NCBI RefSeq assembly: GCF_014773275.1
Contig: NZ_JACWMW010000001.1
Coordinates: 1,240,001-1,304,000, forward strand
Direction of reading: 5' to 3'
Length of the DNA: 64,000 bases
DNA from: Mucilaginibacter rigui
Lineage (GTDB): Bacteria; Bacteroidota; Bacteroidia; Sphingobacteriales; Sphingobacteriaceae
Below, one piece after another: positions 14,949-24,182 of this stretch (the stretch's first letter is position 1; each line of letters opens with the position of its first letter). The position numbers and the translations under genes are program-made. The notes below the pieces were generated by a model. That model searched no databases, was not told the origin of the DNA, and was given only the letters and a program-made list of their open reading frames with translations.

Positions 14949-16068
14949 GAATGATGTTGTTTATGGTTGATATAAGCAGGTCAATTTCTTCGGTAGTATT
15001 ATAGGAGTGAAGGCAGATGCGGATGCGTTCGGCACCCTGAGCCACTGTAGGGCTTAGGATAGGCCGTACATCCAATCCTGCGGTTTGAAGCTGCTGCGCC
15101 GCAAGTTTTGCTTTAACATTATTGCCTAAAATAATACACTGTATGGCGCTATCGCTTTGTAACAAAGGGTAAGCGGGGTTGGGTTTAATTCCCTGTTTAA
15201 ATAGCTTTATATTTTGCTGGAGCCGTAAAATATCGGCGCCCGAACGTGTTACAAGTTGGTAAGCCATCTTTACTGCTGCCAACTGGTGGAAAGAGGCGGC
15301 TGTGGTATATATAAAAGAGCGTGCAAAGTTGATGAGGTATTGGCGCAGTATACCGCTGCCCAACACAATTGCCCCATGGCATCCCATTGCCTTACCAAAG
15401 GTTACCACACGGGCAAATACCTTATCCTGTAAGCCTAAATGAGTGATCAATCCCTGTGGGTACAAACCTATGGCGTGTGCTTCATCCACAATTAAATGTG
15501 CGCCATATTGCTCAGTAAGAGCAATGATATGAGCAATTGGTGGCGTATCGCCGTCCATCGAGTAAACGCCTTCTATTACTACGTAACAAATGCCTTTGGC
15601 CTGCTTTAGTTTGTTCTTCAGGCTCTCCGTATCGTTATGGCGGAATGTGTAGCGGTTGGCGTAACTTAAGCGAGCACCGTCAATAACAGAGGCATGTATT
15701 AGTTCGTCACATATAATGGTATCGCCTTTTTGTGGCAGGGATGAAAACAAACCCACATTAGCATCATAGCCGGAATTGAATAATAGCCCCGCTTCGGATT
15801 GGTGAAAGGTTGCAATTTGTCGTTCTAATTCTTCCGCATAAGTCAAATTGCCTGATATAAGGCGGGAGCCGGTAGCCCCGTTTAAGCTTTCGGGGGAGTT
15901 TTCTATTTCTCTTTGGATCTCATCTTTTAAAAAAGGGGAGCGGGCAAAACCAAGGTAGTCATTAGAGCAAAAATCCACCAGTTCACTCTCCGCTCGCAAG
16001 GTGCGGTAGTTGCCCAACTGCCTGCGCTCATCAAGTTTATCCTGCATGTATTTATCTGATGATGCCAA
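14938..16068 (-). CDS. bioF: 8-amino-7-oxononanoate synthase
   Basis: A 376-residue PLP enzyme that condenses pimeloyl thioester with alanine in biotin synthesis. Family marks: DFCSNDYLGFARSP (about 27-40), GATGSRLISGNLTYAEELE (64-82), FNSGYDANVGLFSSL, the pyrophosphate-binding EGVYSMDGDTPPIA, VDEAHAIGLYP, and the PLP-lysine segment VTFGKAMGCHGA (about 224-235). It fits BioF better than KBL because of the length and the bioD neighbour. The gene pair is transcribed away from a strong bidirectional terminator at 16092-16128. Confidence 0.9.
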   Translation of the reverse strand: MASSDKYMQDKLDERRQLGNYRTLRAESELVDFCSNDYLGFARSPFLKDEIQREIENSPESLNGATGSRLISGNLTYAEELERQIATFHQSEAGLLFNSGYDANVGLFSSLPQKGDTIICDELIHASVIDGARLSYANRYTFRHNDTESLKNKLKQAKGICYVVIEGVYSMDGDTPPIAHIIALTEQYGAHLIVDEAHAIGLYPQGLITHLGLQDKVFARVVTFGKAMGCHGAIVLGSGILRQYLINFARSFIYTTAASFHQLAAVKMAYQLVTRSGADILRLQQNIKLFKQGIKPNPAYPLLQSDSAIQCIILGNNVKAKLAAQQLQTAGLDVRPILSPTVAQGAERIRICLHSYNTTEEIDLLISTINNIIHAA

Positions 16069-16082
16069 TCGCTTTAATTTTC

Positions 16083-16130
16083 TGCTAAAATAAAAAAAGC
16101 GGCCTATAGCCGCTTCTTTTATTTTAGCAA
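16083..16130. terminator. Bidirectional terminator between the Spy-like gene and bioF
   Basis: TGCTAAAATAAAAAAAGCGGC and GCCGCTTCTTTTATTTTAGCA form a stem of about 20 bp with one mismatch around CTATA. The GC-rich core (AAGCGGC/GCCGCTT) plus flanking A and T runs act as an intrinsic terminator, here mainly for the minus-strand gene at 16140-16490. Confidence 0.85.
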
Positions 16131-16139
16131 TACTGTTTA

Positions 16140-16490
16140 TTACTTGTTCTGGCCACCGCCGTTTTGCATACGGGCACGTCTTTCATCCATTTCTTTTTGG
16201 TAAGCAGCTGCCTGCTCTGGTGTTAATACAGCTTTAACTTTTTCGTTAGTAGCCTGCATCATCGGGCGCATTTGCGTCCTCATGTCGCCACCTGCGTTAC
16301 GCAGGCTATCCATTGATTTGGTTTGCGCATCGTAAATGGCGGTAATTTTTGTTACCTGGTCGTCAGTAAGTTTATAGGTTTCTTTCATTGCCTTAACCCT
16401 ATCGGCTGTGGTCATTCTTGGGCGACCCTGCGCGTGGCTTACTGCTGATATTCCTAATACGAATAAGCAGATCATCATAATCTTTTTCAT
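16140..16490 (-). CDS. Small periplasmic Spy/CpxP-like (LTXXQ) protein
   Basis: A 116-residue exported protein with signal peptide cut after AVSHA. The mature part is helical and charged with the LTxxQ-like motifs YKLTDDQVTKITAIYD and VLTPEQAAAYQKEMDERRAR, which is the pattern of Spy/CpxP-type periplasmic proteins and of related DUF4890-like proteins in Bacteroidota. The C-terminus MQNGGGQNK is low-complexity. Role likely in envelope stress or chaperoning, inferred only from family. It is monocistronic and ends at a strong terminator. Confidence 0.65.
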   Translation of the reverse strand: MKKIMMICLFVLGISAVSHAQGRPRMTTADRVKAMKETYKLTDDQVTKITAIYDAQTKSMDSLRNAGGDMRTQMRPMMQATNEKVKAVLTPEQAAAYQKEMDERRARMQNGGGQNK

Positions 16491-16613
16491 TTTTTAGTTT
16501 TTTAGTTTAACTGATGTTATGATAAAGATAACAGGGAATGGTTTAACCTGTAGCACTGTAACTTAATTGTTATGCGTTATAGCTTAAGTGTAACTTAAAT
16601 GTTGCTGTTGGCT

Positions 16614-17393
16614 TTAATTCACGTCCTTATTATTCAAATTCGCTATCGAGCGCTGCATTTGGGCCATCATACTGGTGAGGCTTTCCATAGTAGGCTCGGG
16701 CGTTGGCATTGGCATATGGGTAGATATATAGGCCTTTGCTTTCCAAACCTCCAGTACATCCTCGGCGCTTATTTCGTATGGGTCGTACACGGGGTTATCT
16801 GATATCAGTTTCAGGTTACGGCCTTCTTTATATTTATTACCGGCACGCTTGTAAACAACGCCGTCGTTTTTGGAGATGATGACATAAGTTTCGCCAACTT
16901 TTACATCGGCCCAGTTTTCCTGGTATTCACCTATTATAATAGTACCCGATTGCAGGGGCAGCATAGAATCGCCTTTTATCTCGAAACCACGGTACGTACC
17001 CTGTTTAAACATAGGCAGATAAAGCTTTGGCAATTGCGATACATATTCGGGGTCGGCGTAGCCGTTTAAATAACCGGCGCTGGCTTTTAGCGGCACCATT
17101 TCAATGTTCTCGTTATCTTCCTTATCTACCGAAATACTTAGTATCCTGAGATTTGCGGGATTGCCTTTTGGCTTTGGTGCCCACTTTTCGTCGATGGTTT
17201 CGTTAATGAAATCATCAATTGATATGTCAAAAAATATTGCTAATTGTTTTAGTAGTTCATATTTGGGTTCGGCGCGTTCTTCTTCGTATGCACCTACTAA
17301 TGAACGTTTTATGCCTACCTGATCGGCGAATTGCTGCTGGGTTAGCCCCTTCTTTTTGCGAAGGAATTTAATATTTTGTGAAATATTTGCCAT
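16614..17393 (-). CDS. XRE-family repressor with S24 peptidase (LexA/CI-like) domain
   Basis: A 259-residue transcription regulator. Residues 1-62 are a Cro/CI helix-turn-helix (NIKFLRKKKGLTQQQFADQV, IKRSLVGAYEEERAEP). Residues about 100-225 are an S24 domain: a self-cleavage-type Ala-Gly in KASAGYLNG (about 105), the catalytic Ser in KGDSMLPL (about 140) and the general-base Lys in VVYKRA (about 181). RecA-stimulated autocleavage of LexA-type repressors needs just these features. It is divergent from the GIY-YIG-like gene and could control it through the dyad at 17425-17440. The C-terminal 30 residues are Met/Pro-rich and may be an interaction tail. Confidence 0.85.
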   Translation of the reverse strand: MANISQNIKFLRKKKGLTQQQFADQVGIKRSLVGAYEEERAEPKYELLKQLAIFFDISIDDFINETIDEKWAPKPKGNPANLRILSISVDKEDNENIEMVPLKASAGYLNGYADPEYVSQLPKLYLPMFKQGTYRGFEIKGDSMLPLQSGTIIIGEYQENWADVKVGETYVIISKNDGVVYKRAGNKYKEGRNLKLISDNPVYDPYEISAEDVLEVWKAKAYISTHMPMPTPEPTMESLTSMMAQMQRSIANLNNKDVN

Positions 17394-17424
17394 AAAAATT
17401 TGGAATTGCTAAAATAGTTAGTAT

Positions 17425-17440
17425 TTTTATGCTCATAAAA
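17425..17440. promoter_or_regulatory. Candidate operator dyad between the S24 repressor and GIY-YIG genes
   Basis: TTTTATG CT CATAAAA is a perfect 7-bp dyad in the 85-base divergent gap, flanked on both sides by TTAGTA. It is a plausible binding site for the adjacent repressor; no binding evidence is visible beyond symmetry and place. Confidence 0.35.
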
Positions 17441-17478
17441 TTAGTAATTATTTTTAAACCAGCAAAATTTTTTATCAA

Positions 17479-17838
17479 ATGAAGAGGTTCGTTTATATAA
17501 TCACAGACAGAAACAGGAAAAATTTACACGTAGGTATGTGCACAGACTTACTTAAAACCCTTAAGTTTTATGGTGAGATGCCAACTTTATTTTTCGACAG
17601 CGCGCAGCAATTAAACCGCCTTGTTTATTTTGAAGAGATAAATACTGAAGAGCAGGCTATGGAACGGTTTAAAACGGTAAGCACTTACACCCGCCCGCAA
17701 AAAGAAAAAATGATACGCCCGGTAAACCCTGATTGGGTTGACCTTACCGCCGGTTTAAAATACGAAAGCGGTGTAAGGGTAAGACCAATATACGGCAGGC
17801 CATCAATACAACCAGCACGCAGGGCGGTTACTTTTTAA
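17479..17838 (+). CDS. Degenerate GIY-YIG-fold protein
   Basis: A 119-residue protein whose fold pattern is that of small GIY-YIG endonuclease-like proteins: VYIITDRNRKNLHVG replaces the GIY...YIG strands, LVYFEEINTEEQAMERFK is the following strand and helix, and NPDWVDL closes the domain. Key nuclease residues appear changed: the first-helix Arg (NLxxRxxxH in relatives) is absent in DLLKTLKFYG, and the Glu of AxxRE is Phe in AMERF. It is divergent from an S24 repressor gene, and its 3' end overlaps msrB by 11 bases. It may be a DNA-binding or structural relic rather than a nuclease. Confidence 0.65.
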   Translation: MKRFVYIITDRNRKNLHVGMCTDLLKTLKFYGEMPTLFFDSAQQLNRLVYFEEINTEEQAMERFKTVSTYTRPQKEKMIRPVNPDWVDLTAGLKYESGVRVRPIYGRPSIQPARRAVTF

Positions 17839-18316
17839 CAAAAACCAAAGCGCCCGAGTTCATGCAATATCTTTTGCCGCCCCTGTCTGCAGGGCCGTCA
17901 TCAAATACATGGCCAAGGTGCAAACCGGTGCTTTTTTCAATAACCTCGTCGCGGCTCATACCAAAGCTGCTGTCGTGTACAATTTCAACCTTGTTTGGGT
18001 CTACGGCCTTTACAAAACTTGGCCAGCCTGTGCCGCTGTCGTATTTATCATCCGAGCTAAATAATACCTCACCGGTGGCAGCGCTTACATAAACACCTTT
18101 CTGGTGGTTATCGTAGTAAGCGTTTTTATAAGGCGGTTCGGTACCCCGGTTAACCATTATCTCGTATTGGTTTGGGGTAAGTTTCTTTTTCCACTCCGCA
18201 GCAGGTTTGCTCAACCTTCTTTTCTCCTGTGCTGTTTTATTTTGCCCGTTACTATTATCACAGCCAAAAACAGCTAATATGCTTATTGCCAGTATGGCTA
18301 AAATTGATCTTTTCAT
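17828..18316 (-). CDS. msrB: Exported peptide-methionine (R)-S-oxide reductase
   Basis: About 162 residues from the chosen start MKRSI (18316); a longer frame from 18340 adds eight residues before the signal. The N-terminus is a signal sequence ending VFGC, probably a lipoprotein anchor, so the enzyme would repair methionine-R-sulfoxide outside the cytoplasm. MsrB marks are KLTPNQYEIMVNRGTEPPY, FSSDDKYDSGTGWPSF, GLHLGHVFDDGP and the catalytic Cys in RYCMNSGAL. The two CxxC pairs that bind zinc in many MsrB proteins are replaced (SAAT and EKST), which puts it in the zinc-free subgroup. Convergent overlap with the GIY-YIG-like gene. Confidence 0.9.
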   Translation of the reverse strand: MKRSILAILAISILAVFGCDNSNGQNKTAQEKRRLSKPAAEWKKKLTPNQYEIMVNRGTEPPYKNAYYDNHQKGVYVSAATGEVLFSSDDKYDSGTGWPSFVKAVDPNKVEIVHDSSFGMSRDEVIEKSTGLHLGHVFDDGPADRGGKRYCMNSGALVFVKK

Positions 18317-18456
18317 CATACCTGAATTTACGAATATCATGCCAGCATGGATGTCACTGTAAAGTCCGGATTTGTCAGAATAAATTTTACAAAAGCTCGT
18401 GCCATCTCAGATTGAATGTTTCACATCTTCTCCCAAAGGTTATCCTGCCTTAAACC

Positions 18457-21400
18457 CTACCAGCCCGGTGTAAAGTTTAACCCAAATACAGGTTTTTTAA
18501 CATCTGTACGGTTAAACGGTATAGCATAGTATGGCTCAAGTATAATGGCCCCAAACAAATTCAACCTGATTGAGATACCCGCGCTTAAAGCCGGTACGCG
18601 CTGGTTGGTGTTGTAAATAGTTGTCCCATCCGGATTGGTGCCTATCATATCAGGTGCTTTCTGAAATTTTATTTGGTCGCCGCCATTCCATGCTAAACCT
18701 GCATCAAAAAACAGGTTAAGATCGGTAAACAAGAATTTTGATTTGATAGCTGCCAGTTTCTCGGGGCCGGTAAAAGGTAAGCGTACCTCAAAATTAGCCA
18801 CGGCTATACGATTGCCCGATAACTGATCGATGGTAAAACCGTTTTTGTTTGCTGTGCGCCCGTTATAAAAGGTTTGTGCCTCATAACCACGGATGAGGAA
18901 GGGGTAACCTACATATAGTGGGTATAGCCCATTTGTATTATCGCCAAAACGCCCGTAACCGTAAAACCTTGCGGCAAAAGTAACCGGCGCTGCGCGAATG
19001 TACTGCCTCAGGTCAATAGTGGGCGAGAAAAACCTGTATGTACCTACATTATACTCAGCCTCTAAACGGAAACGGTGACCGCCAAGAGGTGCTGCAATAC
19101 CAGAGTAGGAGTTGTCGCCAACTAAAGCCACGTGGCCGCTGTATACAGCGAAAGATTGCAGGTTTATCCCATAATCATCCAAAAAATCCTGGCGGGATAT
19201 TTTATGTTTTTTAAAGTCAATAGCGTTGCCAATAATATTTTGGTTAACGCCGTTTGCGTCGGTTGTTGTTGTATAATCGTAATAGGTGCTGTACCTGTCA
19301 ACCCGGTAGGAGTACCTGGATGCAGATGTGCCCACTTCGGCCCTTAACGAGCGCGAAATAGGGTAGGATGCAAAGGCTTGCACAGCATCTTCAAAAGTCC
19401 TGATAATATCCGTTTTTTCTTCATAAACGGGTGTTTGTTTGCCGTTAATATCAATAGTTGTAAAATCGTAACCATAATTACCCGATTGATAGGGGATATG
19501 TGAAACCCCAAGGCCAAAATTCCAGCGGCCCTGCTGGTTCAGATACACCACCTGCCCACCAAAATCATATACCTCGCCATTAACGGCTACCCCGGCATAG
19601 ATCTGGTTACGGCCTAAAATATCTGTAAAAACGCCCTGGATGCCGCTTGATAAACCGGCTCCATAAGTACCAATAGATGCGCCGATACCGCTGCTTGCCA
19701 AATAATCGAGCTTGAATTTTGATTTATACGGGGTGGACTTAATTGAGTCAAGCGGGATTTTGCGGTATGCTAAAAAGTTATTCAGGTTGGAGTTGACCAG
19801 GTCGACCCCTGCAGAACGTGGCGGAGGTAGCATAGCCGCATCAAAATTAGTGGCGCCCGCTTCCACAACTGTAGGCTTAAACTCAGATGCTTTTGCCGAA
19901 TATATGGTAAATTTTTGCGCCCGGTAATAGGAGTACAGTACATCATCCTTATCAGATAAGGTCAGGGCAGGCGAGTACTCGGTAATGCCGCTGATACCTG
20001 TAAACAAATTAGTCATTTGTTCAATTTTACCACCGGCCATCGTATAACGGTACATATTACGGAAGCCATCCCGGTTTGACAGGAAGTAGATCTGCGAGCC
20101 ATCGGCCGAGTACTGGGGGTTTAGGTTGTTTGCACCATTAAAAATATTCAGGTCGGTTATTTTGCCCGTGGCCAGGTCGAGCTCGGCCAGGTTAAAGGTT
20201 ATTTCTTGCGATAACGATTTATCGTATGTGGTTCTATCTGAAGAAAAAATCACCTTTTTACCATCCTTTGAAAAACTTGGCTGGTATTCAGTGTACTTAT
20301 CATTAGTAAGTTGTTTTACGCTTTTGCTAACAAAACTATAGAGATACAGGTCGGTATGCCCTTCAGATAGCCCCTGTAAAACAATGCTTTTGCCATCGGG
20401 CGACCAGGAAAGGTTACTGAACTGCTCGGCCTTTTCCATAGAAATATCATTCAGCAGTTTACCCGATGGCACTTCAATAACCAACATCCGGTTTCGGCCC
20501 TTGCTGAAAACGCTGAAAGCGAAACGTTTGCTATCCGGCGACCATGCGCCCGCCGATTCTATAAAGTTAAACTCATCGATGTGTGTGTTTGATGTACTGC
20601 TGGTGAGTTTTTTTATATCGCGTCCAGAGTAAGCATCGGCCAGATAAAGATCAATACTGAACAAGCCTTTTTGCGACAGGTAGGTGAGGTACTTCCCATC
20701 CGGGCTAACCGATGGCGCGGTGATATCGCCCCTGATCTTGGTTGTAATTAATTTACGCCCGGTTGGTACCTGCGCGGTATCCTTTAAAAATGGCTTATAT
20801 GTATTTTGGATGGAGTTTTTCCATAACTGCGATAGTGTTTTATCATCATAGCCCAAGGTGCGCCTAATGCCGTATTGTACACCAAAACGTGCGGCATTTT
20901 TAAAAAACGGAACAATGACGCTATCGCCATAAGTAGAACCGAGAAACGACCAGAACGCCTGCCCGTAACGATATGGGAAATATTTGTTTGAATTGGTCAG
21001 CGCTTCAATGGTTGGGATATCATTATTCAGGTAGGCATCACGTACCCACATGGCGGTGTAAGCATCCTTTTTACCTAATGAAAGGTACTCGGCCATACCT
21101 TCAACCATCCATAGCGGCACTTCGCCGGCACGTTCATAGCCTACCGAGTCGGCACCAAAAAGCATATGGTATTGAAACGCGTGCACCAATTCATGCCCAA
21201 TAACGTGGCGGGTTAACTGATTGGTTTCGGCAATAGGCATAATTACCCTGTTCTTTAAACTTTCGGTTACGCCACCTAAACCAACAGATGCATCAACCAG
21301 CGTGCTTTGTTGAAAATCGGGGTGGTTGCTGTATAAAATAACAGGGTTGGGCTTGTTGAAAGTATCGCGAAAAACCTGCTGGTGCAGTGTGTACCACAAC

Positions 21401-21624
21401 TCGCTCTCCTGCGCGAAGCGTTTAATAACGCTATCATTCTTAAGATAGTAGTAAATCTCGAAATGCGGAGTTTTGTAAACCTTGAACTTAAGATTTTTAT
21501 AGCGCACCTTGTTTTGCCCAAAGTTTTGCGCCTTAGCCTGCTGGTTAAACAGTAATGCGCATAACAGGCATGATAATATAAAAGGATACCGTATGGATAA
21601 ATTGCAGGGGTAACGTTTATTCAT
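18457..21624 (-). CDS. Outer-membrane fusion: gluzincin peptidase, TolB-like propeller and BamA-like barrel
   Basis: A very large exported protein (about 1055 residues from the ATG at 21624; six more codons from 21642 are possible). After a signal peptide ending QAKAQ, residues about 35-270 form a zinc peptidase module with HELVHAFQYH (about 141-150) and GMAEYL (about 173-178) supplying the HExxH and third-ligand Glu. Residues about 280-590 hold TolB/PD40-type propeller repeats (APSVSPDGKYLTYLS, GAWSPDSKRFAFSV, NLSWSPDGKSIVLQG, YQPSFSKDGKKVIFSSDR, NPQYSADGSQIYFLSNRDG). Residues about 640-1055 are a beta-barrel of the surface-antigen/Omp85 type (GYPFLIRGYEAQTF, FFDAGLAW, FGAIILEPYYAIPF) ending in Trp. 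It is probably surface-anchored through the barrel. Substrate unknown. Confidence 0.75.
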   Translation of the reverse strand: MNKRYPCNLSIRYPFILSCLLCALLFNQQAKAQNFGQNKVRYKNLKFKVYKTPHFEIYYYLKNDSVIKRFAQESELWYTLHQQVFRDTFNKPNPVILYSNHPDFQQSTLVDASVGLGGVTESLKNRVIMPIAETNQLTRHVIGHELVHAFQYHMLFGADSVGYERAGEVPLWMVEGMAEYLSLGKKDAYTAMWVRDAYLNNDIPTIEALTNSNKYFPYRYGQAFWSFLGSTYGDSVIVPFFKNAARFGVQYGIRRTLGYDDKTLSQLWKNSIQNTYKPFLKDTAQVPTGRKLITTKIRGDITAPSVSPDGKYLTYLSQKGLFSIDLYLADAYSGRDIKKLTSSTSNTHIDEFNFIESAGAWSPDSKRFAFSVFSKGRNRMLVIEVPSGKLLNDISMEKAEQFSNLSWSPDGKSIVLQGLSEGHTDLYLYSFVSKSVKQLTNDKYTEYQPSFSKDGKKVIFSSDRTTYDKSLSQEITFNLAELDLATGKITDLNIFNGANNLNPQYSADGSQIYFLSNRDGFRNMYRYTMAGGKIEQMTNLFTGISGITEYSPALTLSDKDDVLYSYYRAQKFTIYSAKASEFKPTVVEAGATNFDAAMLPPPRSAGVDLVNSNLNNFLAYRKIPLDSIKSTPYKSKFKLDYLASSGIGASIGTYGAGLSSGIQGVFTDILGRNQIYAGVAVNGEVYDFGGQVVYLNQQGRWNFGLGVSHIPYQSGNYGYDFTTIDINGKQTPVYEEKTDIIRTFEDAVQAFASYPISRSLRAEVGTSASRYSYRVDRYSTYYDYTTTTDANGVNQNIIGNAIDFKKHKISRQDFLDDYGINLQSFAVYSGHVALVGDNSYSGIAAPLGGHRFRLEAEYNVGTYRFFSPTIDLRQYIRAAPVTFAARFYGYGRFGDNTNGLYPLYVGYPFLIRGYEAQTFYNGRTANKNGFTIDQLSGNRIAVANFEVRLPFTGPEKLAAIKSKFLFTDLNLFFDAGLAWNGGDQIKFQKAPDMIGTNPDGTTIYNTNQRVPALSAGISIRLNLFGAIILEPYYAIPFNRTDVKKPVFGLNFTPGW

Positions 21625-21693
21625 ATATAGCGTATTATACAATTATGCTAATTTATATTAAATACGTACCCTATACAAACATGGTTGCTTATT

Positions 21694-24024
21694 TTATTGG
21701 GTGGCCGGTGGTTTATTTTCAGGGTTCTCCTCAGGTGCGGGCACGGTTACAGGCGCGGCAGTAGTATCCATAGGCATTTCCTGTAAGCTATCTGTTGATG
21801 TTGTATCCTCCCTTATAACAGGCGATGGGCACATGTACTCCTTGGTTATTTTTACCCATGGTTTTGGGAAGGGCCCATACGTATAGCCGGAGTTTGGATC
21901 AGCATACACTTTTTCCATAAAGGCGCCAAATATGGGCAGGGCTGTATGTGAGCCTTCGCCGGTTTCTGACGAGGTAAAGTGTACGCTGCGGTCATCGGCA
22001 CCCACCCAGATACCTGTTACCAGGTCTTTAGTGATACCCATATACCAGCCGTCTACATAATCACTTGATGTACCGGTTTTACCGCCTATCTGGTTATTCT
22101 TTTTCCATAGGCCCGGGTACTCCCATAGGGCTTGCGAAGTACCACCCGGTTCTTCCATGCCGCCCCGGAACATATATAGCATCAGCCATGCGGTTTCTTC
22201 GCTTAAAACACGCTCGGCTTTTAAGGCGAATTCCTGTATAATGTTACCTTTTTGGTCGGTTATTTTGGTTACCAGTAATGGATCAACTTTTTCGCCTTTG
22301 TTAAGGAAGGTACTGTAGGCGCGTACCATTTCGTAAACCGAAACATCATTTGAACCTAATGATACCGATGGTACCGATTTCAACGGGCTTTCGATACCTA
22401 TTTTATGTGCGTATTGTACAATTTTATCCCAGCCAACGTGCTCGGTAACCTGTGCGGTAATGGAGTTTACAGATTTACCCATCGCCCACCGTAACGACAT
22501 TTCGCGGTACGAGAAATGGAAATCGGCATTATTTGGCTGCCAAACATCATCCTTACCATTGTCTTTAAATTTGATGGTTACGGGCTTGTCTGTAAATTTA
22601 TCGCAGGGGGTAAAGCCATTATCAAGCGCAGTAACGTAGGCAAAAGGCTTAAAGGTTGAGCCTGCCTGGCGTTTGGCCTGGTTTACGTGGTCGTAATTAA
22701 AGTATTTATGATCAATGCCGCCAACCCAAACTTTAATTTTCCCGGTTGATGGCTCCATGGTCATCATACCGGTGTTTAGTATTTTGGTATAGTATTTTAT
22801 CGAATCAACACTGGAGAAGGTAGTATCCCTGTCGCCATTCCAGGTAAATACGCTCATGCGTTTCTTCTTTTCAAAATACTTATTTATTTGCGTGGTATCG
22901 CCGTTGTATTTTTTGCTCAGTAGCTTGTATATCGGCAGCCTTTGCTCGGCTTTCAGTAAAAAGTCTTTTATCTCAACACCTTTACTATCGCGCCATGGGT
23001 TTTTATTGCCCCAAAGATTGTTAAAGCGCTTTTGCAGCATCTTCATTTTTTGAGCAACGGCTTCTTCGGCGTATTGCTGTAGTTTAGAGTCGATGGTGGT
23101 GTAGATCTTTAAACCATCCTCATAAAGGTCGTAATCATTTTGCTTGCACCATTTATCCAGCCATTTTTCAACCGCGCGGCGGATGTATGAATCGCCCTGG
23201 CCGGTATTGTCGCGGTAGTTCAGGTTCAAATTTAAGGGTAGCGCAACGTTAGCGGTGTACTCCGGTTTTTTAAGGTAACCGTATTTTTCCATCTGGCTCA
23301 ATACCACGTTACGTCGCTCAAGCGATTTTTCGGGATTAGTTTTAGGGTTATAGGTTGATGTAGCTTTAAGCATGCCAATTAAAGTGGCCGCTTCGGCAGG
23401 GTTTACCGCATTTGGCGATTTGTTGAAATATTTTAGCGTAGCCGTTTTTATACCAAATGAGTTGTTACCAAACGGAACGGTATTTAAATACATGGTAAGT
23501 ATTTGCTGTTTGGTGTACTGATGCTCAATTTTATAGGCAGTTATCCATTCCTTGCACTTAAATACTACGGTGCGTAAAAGTGGTACGTGCCTAATGAGCC
23601 CCTGCGATTTACGCTTACGGGTGCTGAACAGGTTTTTTGCCAGTTGTTGGGTAATGGTACTGCCACCACGGCGGTCGCCTTTTGCAGTAGATACCAAACT
23701 GCCTATAAAGCCCAGGAAATCTACTCCGCCATGTTTGTAAAAGCGTACATCTTCGGTTGCTACCAAAGCGTTTACAAGATTAGGAGAAATGCTTTTATAA
23801 TCGACAGGGGAACGGTTCTCTTTGTAAAAACGGCCAATAAGTTTACCATCAGCAGTATATACTTCGGATGATACCGACATGGTAGGGGTTTTAATATCCT
23901 CCATATCAGGCGAGTAGCCAAAAAGCCACAGAAAATTTATCTCGATGGCGCAGAAAAAGATGATAATAAAATATATAAATACGGTAAAATAGCGTAGATA
24001 CCGGTTCTTTATCTCTCTGAACAT
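21694..24024 (-). CDS. Bifunctional penicillin-binding protein (PBP1A-type)
   Basis: A 776-residue inner-membrane peptidoglycan synthase. One N-terminal membrane helix (residues 12-34) precedes a GT51 glycosyltransferase domain with EDVRFYKHGG (about 88-97) and GGSTITQQLAKN (about 119-130). The transpeptidase domain has the SxxK serine in AGSTFKPFAY (about 454), the SxN motif in GKSVNSITA, and KTGTSS (about 648). The C-terminal tail after the transpeptidase is Pro/Thr/Glu-rich and low-complexity. It lies just upstream of the peptidase-barrel gene on the same strand with 69 bases between them and no visible terminator, so they may share a transcript. Confidence 0.94.
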   Translation of the reverse strand: MFREIKNRYLRYFTVFIYFIIIFFCAIEINFLWLFGYSPDMEDIKTPTMSVSSEVYTADGKLIGRFYKENRSPVDYKSISPNLVNALVATEDVRFYKHGGVDFLGFIGSLVSTAKGDRRGGSTITQQLAKNLFSTRKRKSQGLIRHVPLLRTVVFKCKEWITAYKIEHQYTKQQILTMYLNTVPFGNNSFGIKTATLKYFNKSPNAVNPAEAATLIGMLKATSTYNPKTNPEKSLERRNVVLSQMEKYGYLKKPEYTANVALPLNLNLNYRDNTGQGDSYIRRAVEKWLDKWCKQNDYDLYEDGLKIYTTIDSKLQQYAEEAVAQKMKMLQKRFNNLWGNKNPWRDSKGVEIKDFLLKAEQRLPIYKLLSKKYNGDTTQINKYFEKKKRMSVFTWNGDRDTTFSSVDSIKYYTKILNTGMMTMEPSTGKIKVWVGGIDHKYFNYDHVNQAKRQAGSTFKPFAYVTALDNGFTPCDKFTDKPVTIKFKDNGKDDVWQPNNADFHFSYREMSLRWAMGKSVNSITAQVTEHVGWDKIVQYAHKIGIESPLKSVPSVSLGSNDVSVYEMVRAYSTFLNKGEKVDPLLVTKITDQKGNIIQEFALKAERVLSEETAWLMLYMFRGGMEEPGGTSQALWEYPGLWKKNNQIGGKTGTSSDYVDGWYMGITKDLVTGIWVGADDRSVHFTSSETGEGSHTALPIFGAFMEKVYADPNSGYTYGPFPKPWVKITKEYMCPSPVIREDTTSTDSLQEMPMDTTAAPVTVPAPEENPENKPPATQ

Positions 24025-24182
24025 TGGGTAAAGATGTAAAATTATGCGCCCAAATCATAACGGGCGGTCGACAAAAATTAACAACGCAATTTTAACAAGT
24101 AAATTTTAAGTTAAGATGTTTGCGTGGAGAAATATTTTAATGGGAGGGGTTAGGTGAATTTATTTAAACAGTGTTTATAAAA

